Below the pieces are notes generated by a model, which did not search any database, had not been told where the DNA came from, and worked only from the letters and a program-made list of their open reading frames with translations. The position numbers were made by a program, and so were the translations under genes. Positions 35,340 to 46,665 of a stretch of 64,000 nucleotides of DNA are shown in pieces; the first letter of the stretch is position 1; each line of letters starts with the position of its first letter. The stretch covers positions 19,196,739 through 19,260,738 of the forward strand of contig OY747715.1 of the NCBI GenBank assembly GCA_963556495.2. The letters are read 5' to 3'. Source of the stretch: Valencia hispanica. Its lineage: Eukaryota; Chordata; Actinopteri; Cyprinodontiformes; Valenciidae.

Positions 35340-35840
35340 CATAAACGTGTCCTGTCTGTCAGTGTGGCACTCAGAATTGGTGTCAGAGTACCAAGTACAA
35401 GCCCAAGAGATTTACTTTCACAAGTGGAGCATTACTGCAGGGGATTTTTTTCTGATGTTATGGAGATGGAAAATAAAGGGGAAGAAAGAAATGAGATGAA
35501 AAAGAGAGGTAGGAAACAAAAACTCAAGAGAGAGGGTGAGTTGAAAATACAAGAGAGGAAGGGGAACAAGAAAACCCAAGAAAACATCAAAGTCTGCTTC
35601 CATACCCACAGGACGGCAGAGAGAGTGGAAACAAACAAAAAACAAAAAAAGGAACATCGACAAAACTAAACAAATAATTTGAACTAAGAACTACACAACC
35701 ACATCACACAAAAATGGATATAAAAATACAACAACGATGTCACCGAAAACTCATGGTACCAATTAATCAAGATCTAGTAATGATAACCTCAGCCCAAGAA
35801 TGTATCTGTAAACACCGGAGTCCCCACACCTTTTGGGGAC
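35340..35840 (-). mobile_element. dispersed repeat, copy 2 (inverted relative to 33636-34135)
   Basis: Shared landmarks, here in plus-strand order: GTGTCCTGTCTGTCAGTGTG, GTACCAAGTACAAGCCC, TTTACTTTCACAAGTGGAGC, CAGGACGGCAGAGAGAG, ACCTCAGCCCAAGAATG, AAACACCGGAGTCCCCACAC. Each is the inverse of a block in 33636-34135. The G/T-rich body and the CA tract of copy 1 are absent. Frame 35364-35669 (Lys/Glu-rich) is an artefact of the purine-rich strand. Confidence 0.8.
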
Positions 35841-36074
35841 TTAAAATATATTCAACACTCATTGCAATACCATTATCCTCTATGGCAATACCACAGTCTC
35901 TCACTAAAATGCTGTAAAATCAATTGAAAAACACCTATTTAGAGGGGGAAAATGCATGTAAATATTTTCTTTTACAACATCACAGGTCTCCCAGTCAGTG
36001 GCACAATTCCCTATTAAATAAATGTGTGTGTATATGGGGGGAGGGGAGGGGGTTGGGTCATTTGGTGTCAATCT
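35841..36074. other. short unannotated spacer
   Basis: Unique-looking sequence with a GGGGGGAGGGGAGGGGG run at about 36036-36052. Confidence 0.35.
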
Positions 36075-36380
36075 TCAGCGGTCATCGGGCGAGAGGCAGG
36101 GTACACCCAGGACAGGTTGGCATTCTATCACAAAACAGCACAGAGACACACAGGGCAAACAACCATGCACACACACACTCATAACAAAGAACAATTTAGA
36201 GAGATAAATTTACCTAACAGTAGTTTTTGGACTGTGGACGGAAGCTGGAGCACCCAGAGAGAACCCACGCATGCACAGGGAGTATATGCAAACTCCAAGG
36301 AGAAAGACCTCAGATTGGGATTTGAATCCAGGGTCTTCTTGCTGCAAGGCAACAGTGCTACCAACTGCGTCGACCAAGCA
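36075..36380 (-). mobile_element. SINE-like retroposon, longest copy in the window
   Basis: In minus orientation it reads from the 5' part (TTGCAGCAAGAAGACCC, GTTTGCATATACTCCC) through the middle (CAGTCCAAAAACTA, AATTGTTC) to the 3' core (AACCTGTCCTGGGTGTACCC, CTCGCCCGATGACC). Truncated forms of the same family are at 10728, 37188 and 42222. The 5' half resembles a tRNA-derived SINE head carrying a GGTTCGA-like B box, but it is diverged. Confidence 0.7.
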
Positions 36381-36456
36381 GTTCTCGAGGAGTATTAAGT
36401 CATTTTTTACACAACATTAGTTAGATAAAAAGTAATACATCCATGCAGCAAATAAC
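36381..36456. other. short spacer
   Basis: Nothing recognised. Confidence 0.3.
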
Positions 36457-36953
36457 TTAAAGAGGCTATATGCAACTTTTTCCCCAAAATAAACGTAACA
36501 ATAGACTTTTTATTTGACCATTTACGACTCAAACATCTCCTGATGAGCATACTGACACCTTGTCAGCTCACAGTGGGTGCACCTATAAGCCTGTATCCAA
36601 TTTTTACTATTTTCTGTCGGGTCGGATTTTCGCGCGCTGTCTGCAAATGTGACGTCAAGCGGGTTCATGTTAAATGTTTCAGATCACTCTGCCACCACCG
36701 CTAGTCAGCACTCGCAAGCAGATCAATGGATTGTGCAAATACACAGAAGAGACCAAGGACAACTTTGACACCAACAGTAACTCCACATAAGACTAAAGTT
36801 AAACCCCTGACAAGTGCCCGAAAAAGATCGAAGATTGAGAGCGACCGGCGTACGAGCGCGCGCTGCAAGCAGAAAGGAAGAGCAGTTCAGTTTTTTGGCC
36901 ACAGGTGTCAGTTGCGAGTTTAAATTTCAGAAAATTGCATGTAGCCCCTTTAA
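36457..36953. mobile_element. TTAA-flanked MITE, 497 bp (copy 2 of family A)
   Basis: The ends are TTAA+AGAGGCTATATGCAACTTTT and its imperfect inverse before TTAA (GCATGTAGCCCCT+TTAA). Length and interior match the 499-bp element at 9301-9799: a GCGCGCTGTC...GTGACGTCAAGC block and ACCAAGGACAACTTTGAC. It is CpG-rich at 36830-36865. No transposase; the 65-codon frame at 36726 is incidental. Confidence 0.75.
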
Positions 36954-37187
36954 ATACAACTAAATCTTTTAGATATAAACTTTTTTTGGGACAATCTTTG
37001 TATTAGGGAAATTTGTAGATTTCTTGATCCGGTTTTTATGTTACATACCAAAACAAAACTATTGAGAACTTCAACATACTGGAAGACTAGATTTTCAATT
37101 TGACATTCAAGTCTATTACAAATTGTCAGTATGGAATGTATTGATGTAATAGGTTTGATATTTAGATAAATATTCTTCTTCAAACTG
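36954..37187. other. short spacer
   Basis: AT-rich; nothing recognised. Confidence 0.3.
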
Positions 37188-37289
37188 AGATGGACTGGCG
37201 ACCTGTCCAGGGTGTACCCCGTCTCTCACCCGATGACCACTGCAGATAGGCACAAGCCCTCCCCGCAACCCTGCATAGGATAGATAGTA
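37188..37289 (+). mobile_element. 5'-truncated SINE-like retroposon
   Basis: GATGGACTGGCGACCTGTCC, GGGTGTACCCCGTCTC, GATAGGCACAAGC and CATAGGATAGATAG: the same core as at 10728. Its tail is interrupted by the Tc1-like element at 37292 and appears to resume at 39037 (GATAATGG). Confidence 0.75.
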
Positions 37290-37559
37290 TACAGTGGGGC
37301 AAAAAAAGTATTTGGCAGCCACCGATTGTGCGGTGTTGTTGTGAAGTTGTCCCACTTAAAAAGATGAGAGAGGTCTGTAATTTTCATCATAGGTACACTT
37401 CAATTGTGAGAGATAGAACACACAAAAAAATTCCAGGTAATCACATTGTATAATTTTTGAATAATTTATTTGTATAATGGTGCAGAAAATAAGTATTTGG
37501 CCAAAAATAAAAGTTCTCTTTGTGATGTAACCTTGGTTGGCAATGACAGAGGTCAAAGG

Positions 37560-38745
37560 TTTCCTGTAGGTTTCTACCAAGTTTGCACAAATTGCAGATG
37601 GTATTTTGGCCCATTCTTCCATGCATATCTTCTCTAGAGCTGTGATATTTTGGGGCTGTCGGTGGTCAACACGACCTTTCAACTCCCTCCACAGATTCTC
37701 TGTTGGATTGAGGTCTGGAGACTGGCTAGGTCACTTCAGAACCTTGAAGTGCTTTTTATGTAGCCACTCCTTTGTTGCCCAGGCGGTGTGTTTGAGATCA
37801 TTCTCATGCTGGAAGATCCATCCACATTTCATCTCCAATGCTCTCACTGATGGAAGGAGGTTTTTGCCCAAAGTCTTACGATATGTGGCCCCATTCATCC
37901 TTTCCTTAATACGGATCAGTCATCCAGTCTCCTTTCATTTGCAGAAAAGCAGCCCCAGAACATAATGTTTCCACCCCCGTGCCTCACAGTGGGTGTGGTG
38001 TTCTGGGGATGCAATTCAGCATTCTTCCCCCTCCAAACACGGCGAGTGGGGTTTATACCAAAGAGTTCTATTTTGGTCTCATCTGACTGCATGACATTCT
38101 CCCACTCCTCCTCTGAATCAGCCAGATGGTCTCTGGCAAACTTTAGATGGGCCTGGACATGTGCTGTTTAAGTAGGGGGACTGCAGGCCTTTTATTGTGG
38201 GCAGTATAAGGTACACCTGTGCACTAATCATGATGTCAGATCAGCATCTTGATGTGGCACACCTGTGAGGTGGGATGGATTATCTCAGCAAAGCAGAAGT
38301 GCTCACTACCACACATTTAGACTGATTTGTGAACAATGTTTGAGAGAAATGGTAATATTGTGTATCTGGAATGAATTTTAGATCTTTAAGTCCATCTCAT
38401 AAAAAATGGGAGCAGAAACAAAGGTGTTGCGTTCATATTTTTGTTGAGTGTAATAGTAACCTTTGTTACTGTGGTCCCAGCTCTCTTCAGGTTATTGGCC
38501 AGTTCCTGCTGTGTAGTTCTGGGCTGTTTACTCACCGTTCATGATCATGTGTACCTCATGAGGTGAAATCTTGCACAGAGCCCCAGGTTGAGGGAGATTG
38601 TTAATGATCCATTTTCTATCATTGGTCCAACAGTTGATCTCTTCTCACAAAGCTGTTTGCCTATATTAGATTGGCTCATCCTAGTTTTGTGTAGGTGTAC
38701 AGTCATGTCCCTGGTGTCCTTAGACAGCTCTCTGGTCTTATCCAT
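37560..38745 (-). pseudogene. Tc1-like transposase, broken
   Basis: The N-terminus (38745) reads [20 protein letters not shown], the helix-turn-helix of this family. Downstream the frame is lost many times. On the minus strand the relics of the first aspartate region lie near 38080 and the [13 protein letters not shown] end lies near 37690-37720 (ACAGAATCTGTGGAGGG). The middle is interrupted by a 280-bp insertion. Confidence 0.8.
38172..38452 (+). mobile_element. 3' end fragment of a different Tc1-like family
   Basis: Begins near CCTTTTATTGTGGGCAGTAT, passes ACACCTGTGAGGTGGGATGG and ends GTTGCGTTCATATTTTTGTT before GAGTGTA. I know this as the end sequence of another widespread fish Tc1 family (inverse start ACACTSAACAAAAATAT). 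It lies between two pieces of the host element that would otherwise join in the transposase gene. Confidence 0.75.
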
Positions 38746-39279
38746 GGTGGAGGTTGGAATCTGACTGTTTGAGGGTGTGGACAGGTGGCTTTTATACAGA
38801 CAACCAGTTCAAACAGGTGCCATTAGTACAGGTAATGAGTGCAGGATAGAAGAGCTTCTTAAAGAAGTAACAGGTCTGTGAAGTTCATAATTCTTGCTAA
38901 TTTCTAGGTGCTAAATACTTGTTTTCTGCACGATTATACAATGTACCTATGATGAAAATTACAGACCTCTCTCATCTTCGTAAGTGGGACAACTTGCAAA
39001 ATCAGTGGCTGCCAAATACTATTTTGCCCCACTGTAGATAATGGAGAGATTGATTCTTCTTCAAAAGTTTCCAATAAATACAATATTAAAGTGTAGAATT
39101 TTTTTTACCATTACTGTCTCTGTCATGGTTTGAAGGGTTAAAACCATTGTTTGCTGCTAATATGAATTTTACCTGCAAATACAACGAATACCTTTAAAAA
39201 ATATAAATGCCTCTGATTTGCTTACATGACTTTCCCTCAGACATGTCCTTTCTTTTCTAAAGATTTTATCTTGATCTGT

Positions 39280-39560
39280 CCTTTCCATTTGGCCATTTAT
39301 GTAACTGAAAAGACATCCCAAACCAGAGGTTTCATTACCTTGCTAATTAATGCACTAATAAGAGGCTTGTTTATCTAGCAGGAGTAATTAGATGTGTCAT
39401 GTAACATCAATTAGGCCCATGGTGTTTAATGTGGCATTAGGATGCAGACAGTGAAAATGTTCCCATGCCTACTCCAGCTTGGACACATCGATTATGAGGG
39501 ACTTATTACACAATTTTACATAGATGGATGGAGTAATGAGTGCTGAAGAGATGATATATA
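39280..39560. promoter_or_regulatory. possible conserved non-coding element
   Basis: Dense in TAATTA/ATTAA cores (GCTAATTAATGCACTAATAAG, GAGTAATTAGATG, ACATCAATTAGGC) in otherwise complex sequence, free of transposon similarity. This is the most enhancer-like stretch I see in the window, but only by eye. Confidence 0.28.
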
Positions 39561-41017
39561 TTGGCACTAAGTATGGAGTTTAACACAATAATTCTTCAGA
39601 CTGTGACAGGGAATGCTATTCATACCATACTCTGTATATATATCATCATCCTCTTTTGAATCCCCAGGTTTACAAACAAAAGAAACTAGAGGCCGAGAAA
39701 TTTCGATGGGTCATTAATGTTCATCAGCCAGTTTGAAACCAAAATATTAGATCATTTCCCGATCAGTGAATGCACCATACATAAACAAAACCAGGTTGCA
39801 CAGAAAACAACTCTCCTCCATGTGAAAGTTGTTACTGCATGGAGCTTCAAACACAAACACACAAATGTGTACTTCCACTACATCACAATGCAGTTATAAC
39901 AAACCATAACTTTACACTTCTTTCCCAAGTTGTGTTATAAAATAAAGTCTTATCTTTTGCAACTAAAAACACCTGTAAATCTCTAAACTTCTTTGATGAA
40001 GTAAAACAACAAACAATTCACATAAATAGAAAAGCAGGAAAACTAATGAAACTAAAGAAGAGATTGCAAAACACTTCACTGCATTAAAAAGAGTTACACT
40101 AGAAACACAACCACGATGCAACACTAAGGGGCATGATATATGCATTATGTTAAATCCAGTCTTACGAAAAATTAAATGTACTTGTCCATTGATTTCTGCT
40201 TATCGGATACAGGCCAAACAAATCTTCGTGCAAAAGCTGACAACTGACTCCCTATTAACAGTTTCCATCTGACAGGTCAAAATCCACCTCAGTTTAATCC
40301 TTGCCAAAGAGCAGGTAATAAGGTCCTTGCTTTAAAAGACCCAGGCCTTTCTGTGTGGAGTCTGCATGTTCAACTTTTGCATGCTAGGGTTTTCTCCTTG
40401 TACTCTTGCTTCTTCTTGCCTCCGAAAAGCATGCATGTTAGATAGCTGGTGTAAGTAGCCTACATGTGTGTTTGGACCAGTGGTGTGTGCAGGTTATACT
40501 ATACCTCTTCAACAAACACTACACAGACAAACTCAAGCACACCCCACAACCCTGGATTAACCAGGTAAGGCACATGTGCATACACATCATTAATCAATCA
40601 CTCTTTTGATACTATACATAGAGAGAACAGTGCGCTGACATATAACTCAAACATATTCACCATCCCCTGAAAAAACAGGCAAAAACCAAAAAAAACAGGT
40701 TTGAGTGCTTGAAGTTGTTTTAGATTGTGGTGAACTTTCCAACATTTACCCTCTCCCCACCCTCACCTGCAGCTCTACCACCTCAGGGGACTTTATCTAA
40801 ATGCAGACGGGCAGCGACTCCAGTCAGACCTTTGCCTGGATGATGAAGCTCCTCATAGTTTCTTTTAAAGACCTTTACAAACCTCTCAAGAAGAGATAGA
40901 TTTGTGCTTTCTGCCTGGGTTAGGTTAGAGTTAAACCCCTTTCTGAATGTTCATTCTTTCAGCTTTTTTCTTCACATCACTGGGCTATAACTTTTTTTGA
41001 GTGCTGTTCGACAACTG

Positions 41018-41098
41018 CTAAGGGATAGTACATAATTTGTAAGCCTAAGGGATAGTACAGAATTTGTAAGCCTAAGGGATAGTACAGAATTTGTAAGC
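41018..41098 (+). repeat. 27-bp tandem repeat, 3 copies
   Basis: Unit CTAAGGGATAGTACAGAATT+TGTAAGC. Copies start at 41018, 41045 and 41072; copies 2 and 3 are identical and copy 1 has one difference (CATAAT for CAGAAT). Confidence 0.97.
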
Positions 41099-42221
41099 GG
41101 AAGTGTTTACTACATTGAGGTATGCTGCAAAGACGGGCCCTATAAGTTGTCTCGTGAAAAAAAAAATCTCACTATTGCCACAATATGTTTTTTATTGTGG
41201 AGCATGTACAGTACTTGAGTCAAGTTAACATAGTCCTTTCAGTCCTGATCCATATCCCCTAACCACAGCCTAGTGGCAGAGCATAGACAGACCAGTAAAT
41301 TGAGATCATTTATGTTTTGGCTCAGCTCTCCACGACAGACTTGAGCACTGCATTACTGCAGATGTTGCCTTTACTGAGCAAAAGTCACATTAGATTTAAA
41401 AGGTTTGATCCCTGGGAGAGTTTAGGAAATAAAACTCTTAATTAGGATGAAAGAAAACAGATATTGTATGAACTGTATTCACAACCTAAATTTATCAAAA
41501 AACAATATGATGCAGAATCAGAAACACCAGGGTTCTTGGGTTGAGGATACAGACATGAAACTTAAACAAGAAATGTATAACAAGTCCATAAGGATTGGGG
41601 AAAACAAATGTAATTGTGTTATCCAGAGACTTAAATCAACAAATATTTCTCTGTATTGCAACTAGACTGCGCTCGACACAAACGACTGCTGCCAGCTGTT
41701 GTGGTAATAGTAGATAACAATTGTGAGATATGACACAGCCTGCAAAGAGCTTTATGTAATGTAGTTCACTGTTCCATACTAATACAGCAGAGCCTAAAAA
41801 CTGTATTTAAAAGCTATGAGATGAGATTTGGTTGCTGATCACTTTGAGGTTTTTCCTCTATCTTCTTGTTAGTCTAAAATAACTATCTGATGTCAGCAAG
41901 GTGACAGACAGGAAATGTTTGCACCTGGTGTCAGGCATTAGGGCTGCTGTAGCTCACCCAAACTGCAGGGTTAGTTGATTCCACATGATTGTTTATATGG
42001 TTGAACGGCCATCTGTCAGCCTCAGTCTTTCAGTGTCGTCTCCCCCCATCAAGCCCATATTCCATCGTTGTGTTTAGGTGCAGAATATCAAACTCCAAAC
42101 CCTTACTGCTGGTCCATTTAATAAATAATTAAGGGTATGAGGTTATGCAAGGTTCTATCAAGACTTTTTTCTTCTGCTTGAGCCCTTCTCTTTGAGTTAT
42201 ACACAGCATGAATTTCTTTGC

Positions 42222-42327
42222 AGTGACCTGTCAAGGGTGTACCCCGCTTCTTGCCCAAGGATTGCTGGAGATAGGCATCATCCCCCCCGCAAACCTGCAT
42301 AGGATAGACGGTATATATGATGGATGG
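42222..42327 (+). mobile_element. 5'-truncated SINE-like retroposon with 14-bp duplication
   Basis: Core AGTGACCTGTCAAGGGTGTA...GATAGGCATC...CATAGGATAGACGG with a GATGGATGG tail. It is flanked by a perfect direct repeat ATGAATTTCTTTGC at 42208-42221 and 42328-42341. Same family and nearly the same truncation point as the 10728 copy. Confidence 0.9.
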
Positions 42328-42341
42328 ATGAATTTCTTTGC

Positions 42342-43184
42342 TTCTCACGTAGCTGCTGCCTGTTACATTCAGGGTTCGGGATGGAGGTTTGAGAGGTTCA
42401 GAACGCTGATACACTTATGACCTGTCTCTCAATTGCTAAGTTCATGAATCCTGCAAGGATGTCCATGAAAGCGATGTCGTAACTCCCCACCCTGGCCGTT
42501 TTATTCATGCTGTTGTACAGCAGAGCAGAATAGATTTCAGATTTAAGTTTGCAGTATGTTTGTGATACAATGCACGTGACAATTGTTAGACACTCCACAT
42601 GCTTTGCACCTTTTTATGGAAGTTGTTGACATCAGGGTTCTGATAGGCCACGCGTTGACTGATTATAATTTATCATATATTTGTGATCCTCCCCGGCAAT
42701 ACATCAGATCATCCAAGATGCGCTTCAGTAACTTCAGAGCTGTGATTCCTCACCGGTGATCAGCAAATACAGCATTTGTCTTGTGTTTTCATTAAGGACA
42801 TGGCAAAGGTTTTGATCGCTGTAATTGTAAGCAGGGATTGTGTAACAATCACGCTAGAAAAAATTATGTTTACAAATAAAGTAGGGAGTTTCATTAATAA
42901 ATAAAAAGGCAAGGTAATACGGTAAATCTATATTTTATCAGGGTGGCTGCTGCAAGAAGAAGGAAAACAGGCTTCTGCCACAAGAACACCTGCAGTTGGG
43001 AGATTTAACCTGAACAAATCCAGGTTTGTTTCCATGGCTATCATCCAGAAAATACAGTAGGCAAGGAGGTGTTGTTTTGTTGGAACACAAAGCCAGAGGG
43101 GCATTTCCTTTCTGCTGTATTCCTATTGTACTATTTTAATAATAAAATACCTAAAAAATAAATTTTCAATGCAATATTTCACAA
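42342..43184. other. non-coding sequence
   Basis: No gene recognised. Confidence 0.35.
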
Positions 43185-43330
43185 AAAGGATTGTGGGGGC
43201 ACAATTGTTAGCACTGTTGATTTGTAGCAAGAGGGTCCTTTTTTTAGTTTGAGTACCAGCTGAGGCTTTTCTGTATGGAGTTTGCATGTTCGCTCCCAGG
43301 GATGTGTGGGTTCTCTCTAAATACTCTATC
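43185..43330 (+). mobile_element. SINE-like fragment (5' half)
   Basis: GGGGGCACAATTGTTAGCAC, TGTAGCAAGAGGGTCC, GAGTACCAGCTGAGG, TGTATGGAGTTTGCATGTTC and GTGTGGGTTCTCTC follow the order of the 5' half of the family copy at 36075-36380. The core with the GGAT tail is missing. Confidence 0.65.
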
Positions 43331-44160
43331 CCACTTCGCTAGTCCAAGAAAAACACACAAAGTTGTCCTTGAGCGTATTAGCTGTTCTTAGTAATACTCC
43401 ATTTTGTAAACTAACGCCTTCCATGACGTCTCCAAGTGACCTCCAGAGAATGCAAAGTAAATCCCAATTTACAACAAATGTAAAATCTGACTGTGGCATA
43501 TTTTTATCGCAGACAAATTGATTTGAATGCAAAGTCTGGCCAGTAGGTTAAAACACTTTTTATATTTGATATAAATGTTGGAAAGTAGTCAGTCTAATTT
43601 TAAAAAGGCAGTTTTACAGTATTGAGAGTATGATTTTAAACTCATGTCCTGTGCAGTCAGTGATTCAAATTTAGTCCAGCTGTAGCACAATCTGTGTAGA
43701 GCTGTCTGAACTATTGCAAATAAATGTGAAAAAAGTTTGAGGAAAAGACACAAACACAGAAGTACAAGCGATGAGTCACAGCTCTGCTAATAAAAGCACC
43801 AATGACATCAGCAATGTTGGAGCTTGTTTCTCTGAGCTGTAACTGAATTCTCCTGTTTTGAATTATCACACTTATGTTATGCATTTTGCATGAGAATAGC
43901 CCCAGCTTGACCAGATGGATTCCCAGTCCTGTGCAGATGCTCCATGCTGAAGCTAAATCCATGTGAAGCGACTTAAGCAAGCACTAAAAACCAAACCTTG
44001 TTTCATAACTCAGTCACCCTTGGTACCGTTTCCTAAACCTCATTTTTTACCACTATGATAAAATAACCAAATAACATTTACATCCATTGAAGAATAAAGC
44101 AGATCAAGAAAATAGATAATGTCTTCTTTTTGACAGTACCTTATTTCTCACTCAACAGTG
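43331..44160. other. non-coding sequence
   Basis: Nothing recognised. Confidence 0.35.
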
Positions 44161-44900
44161 ACAAAATACCTTATAATCAGCCAAAGTGAAATCATGATAT
44201 CTAGCCAGGCTAGAATGTTTTCAGCGAATGTGCTCACTCATATGAAAAAACGTACTTTTAAGATGACCATTTCAGAAGGAAGAATCTGTTGATAGGACAA
44301 CAATTAGTGAAGTACACAAAAAATCTACTTATTAATGCAGGAGAGGCTTCTAGAAACCAATTGTTGAACAAAAGCCATTAGAAGTCCTTACAGTTTGCCA
44401 CAAGCCATATAGGGGACACAGTAAGCATGTGGAATAAAAGCGCTTTGAAGTAGAAAAATAGAAGTTTTTGGCTGGCATACAAAACGTTTTGTGTGGTGGA
44501 ACTGCACATTAACCCTGAAAACATCATCCCAACAGGTGTCACAGGGTGGTGGCAGCATCAGGCAGTGGGAATGTGTTTCTTGAAGATGGACAGGGAAAGC
44601 TGCTAATAGTTGATGGGAAGATGGTTTAAACTAAATACTGGGAAATCCTTGAAGAAAACCTGCTACAGACAACAAAAAGTTGAGATGGGGGTAGAGGTTC
44701 ACCTTCCAATGGGAAAAAAGATCTACAAAGGAATAGTTTAGATTAAAGTATACTAATTTTTGTACAAGAATGACCCCAGCTAGTCTAGACCCAAATCTAA
44801 TAGAGAATATGTGGCACTTTCAAACCACTCTGATTAAACTTAAGCTATTTTGCAAAAGAGCATTAGCAAACTGTCCTTTTAATTCCCACTTTTTCACTAT
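44161..44900 (+). mobile_element. degenerate Tc1-like transposon
   Basis: Plus-strand relics: CAGGAGAGGCTTCTAGAAACC (about 44338), GCCACAAGCCATATAGGGGA (about 44397), CACAGGGTGGTGGCAGCATC (about 44540) and GTTGATGGGAAGATGG (about 44610), in the order of the Tc1 transposase. Frames are broken throughout and no ends can be paired. Confidence 0.55.
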
Positions 44901-46430
44901 GTGCTATATTGTTTGGTAAATAAAATACTATTAGAATCACATTGAAAGTTTTACTTAATCTGCCTTTACATGTTGGTGTTTTTCTTCTCCACCTTGTTTC
45001 ACTCAAACTTGATTTAGTTGTTAAAATAAATTTTTCAGTCATTGAATTAGTTTTGGAGATAGCTTTCTGTGTTTAGGTCCCTAATACAAACAAACAAGTA
45101 GGTACACATAAATATAATGCTTGAACAGGAGTGCTTGAAGCACGTTACCTTCACATACAACCCATGAATACAAATTTACCCATGCACACGCTCATGAACA
45201 TTTCACTCATCTTCCCTCGGCCAGATTCTGCAATGTTTGCATTAGTTCATTGAGTTCTGAATCCACTGTTAGATGAGTCCACAGTGCAATGAGGGCTGAC
45301 AATTAGCCTAATGAAGTGCAGGAGAAAATCACACTCAGTGCCGTGTTAACAGTTGCTCAGTGAATATTCATGCGTTGTCGGTTTTGCAGATGTACTAAAA
45401 GGCGGCGCAGTGTTGCTGAATACAAATCATTATATTTCAGCTCGTCACTTATCTCAGCAAAGGTAACATTCTGATCAGCCTCATTGCTGTACGTTTTTTT
45501 TTGGGTGCATCCAGAACCCAGTTGCAAGTGTCCTGTGCAGAACGTATTTAGCATATGCAATATCATCTGCTTTATTATCAGATTTATATTTCCAGAACAG
45601 GGACACGTTTATCATTGTTTCTAACAATTTTCTTCCAGCCTTTTGGGAACTAAGGAGTACAAGTAATGTTATGAAACCAAACATTTTTTAAACAAATTTT
45701 TTCTTAAACAATACCACTCAAAAATAAAACAACTATAAAGGGCTTAGTAATTATTAATAAAGACATTATTTAAGCTGTTAAGTTTCTAAAAAAATAAGTC
45801 ATAAGGTAGACATAGCAGGGTTTTTATAGATGAATGGAAACTATTTGGCAAGGCTCTAGCCTCACTCTTTGAACAATGTGCTATAAATCCCATTAATTGT
45901 TTATAAAGTGTTTACAGCTTCATTAACTATTGATGTTTTTCACAAACACCCTTCATGAGGGAGATCTGTTATGAAGTGTTACCTTTCCAATATTAGATTT
46001 TATCTACTTTATTTTGAACTTTATTCAATAGCCTACTTTTTAACAGATGTGAAGTTTGGATGCTCAGAAGAAATTTTGTGTACAAATTTCCAAAAATGAT
46101 TGCAAAGAGTTTTCTTCTTCACCTTTCATAAATTACACTTTCTATGGTCCTTTTAAGGAGAATTTGTCTTTCTTTATAGATGCAAGAAGAAACTGCTTAC
46201 TGATAAGTAATAGACCGCCTTCAGAAGTCACATAATTAGTAAAGCCCAACAGTTTATAGCTTAATCTCAGTATGAATATTGTTACTGCAAACACACCATC
46301 TACACTTCACAACATGATAGTGGCTACCTTAATGCTGGGGGAAGCTTTTCTTCATGAGGAATTGTGATTTTATTTTCTTCTTTTTGCACAAATCTGCCCA
46401 AATGTCTTTGAAACATGTCCAAATGAGAAA
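44901..46430. other. non-coding sequence with decayed repeat stretch
   Basis: 45180-45380 is listed as a possible conserved element. 45840-45960 (AATCCCATTAATTGTTTATAAAGTG...) resembles a decayed DNA-transposon end. No gene recognised. Confidence 0.35.
45180..45380. promoter_or_regulatory. possible conserved non-coding element
   Basis: Complex sequence with GACAATTAGCCTAATGAAGTG and TGTTTGCATTAG motifs. Composition only. Confidence 0.2.
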
Positions 46431-46665
46431 CAATCAATCAATCAAACTTTATTTATAAAGGGCTTTCCATAGCAACATTGCAACTCAAAGTGCTTTACAG
46501 ATTAAAAATGACTCCACATAAACCACATTCCCATCCCTCCCTCTTGAGCCTGCTCTTGAAAACATGAACATTCTCTACGGCCCTGCGGTCCTCCGGCATC
46601 CTGTTCCAGAGGTGAGGGCCATAGTACTGGACTTTAAACCTCTTAAATTTCTTAAACAAGACGGA
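46431..46665 (-). mobile_element. L2-like LINE fragment with internally deleted 3' UTR
   Basis: The tail (CAATCAATCAAACTTTATTT) and first ~100 bp of 3' UTR match 18166-18265. The sequence then jumps to the C-terminal codons matching 18733-18830 (GPHLWNRMPEDRRA, ENVHVFKSRLK). About 450 bp of 3' UTR are missing compared with the 18154 copy. Confidence 0.8.

Larger units (their letters stand above)
37292..39034 (-). mobile_element. Tc1-like transposon with inserted end of another Tc1 family
   Basis: Bounded by TA at 37290-37291 and 39035-39036. The ends are CAGTGGGGCAAAAAAAGTAT and, inverted, CAGTGGGGCAAAATAGTATT. Subterminal blocks such as GAAAATTACAGACCTCTCTC recur inverted at both ends. The minus-strand transposase is heavily broken; its helix-turn-helix part is in 38745-38545 and its catalytic core in about 38170-37560. 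A foreign block at 38172-38452 replaces part of it. Confidence 0.9.
39037..42207. other. mostly unique non-coding sequence
   Basis: Holds a possible conserved element (39280-39560), a SINE-like fragment at about 40330-40470 (TGTGTGGAGTCTGCATGTTC and following) and a 27-bp tandem repeat (41018-41098), listed separately where boundaries are clear. No protein-coding exon is recognised. Confidence 0.4.

Noticed and set aside
35364..35669. 101-codon Lys/Glu-rich frame resembling a charged coiled coil
   Set aside because: Purine-rich strand of a dispersed repeat; the inverse copy at 33.8 kb has no matching frame.
42118..42414. 98-codon minus-strand frame
   Set aside because: It crosses a SINE-like insertion and its target duplications, so it cannot be an old coding exon.
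45357..45684. Two minus-strand frames of 67-69 codons with ordinary composition
   Set aside because: Overlapping, no recognised domain, no splice context. Possibly old retroelement debris, but not enough to call.
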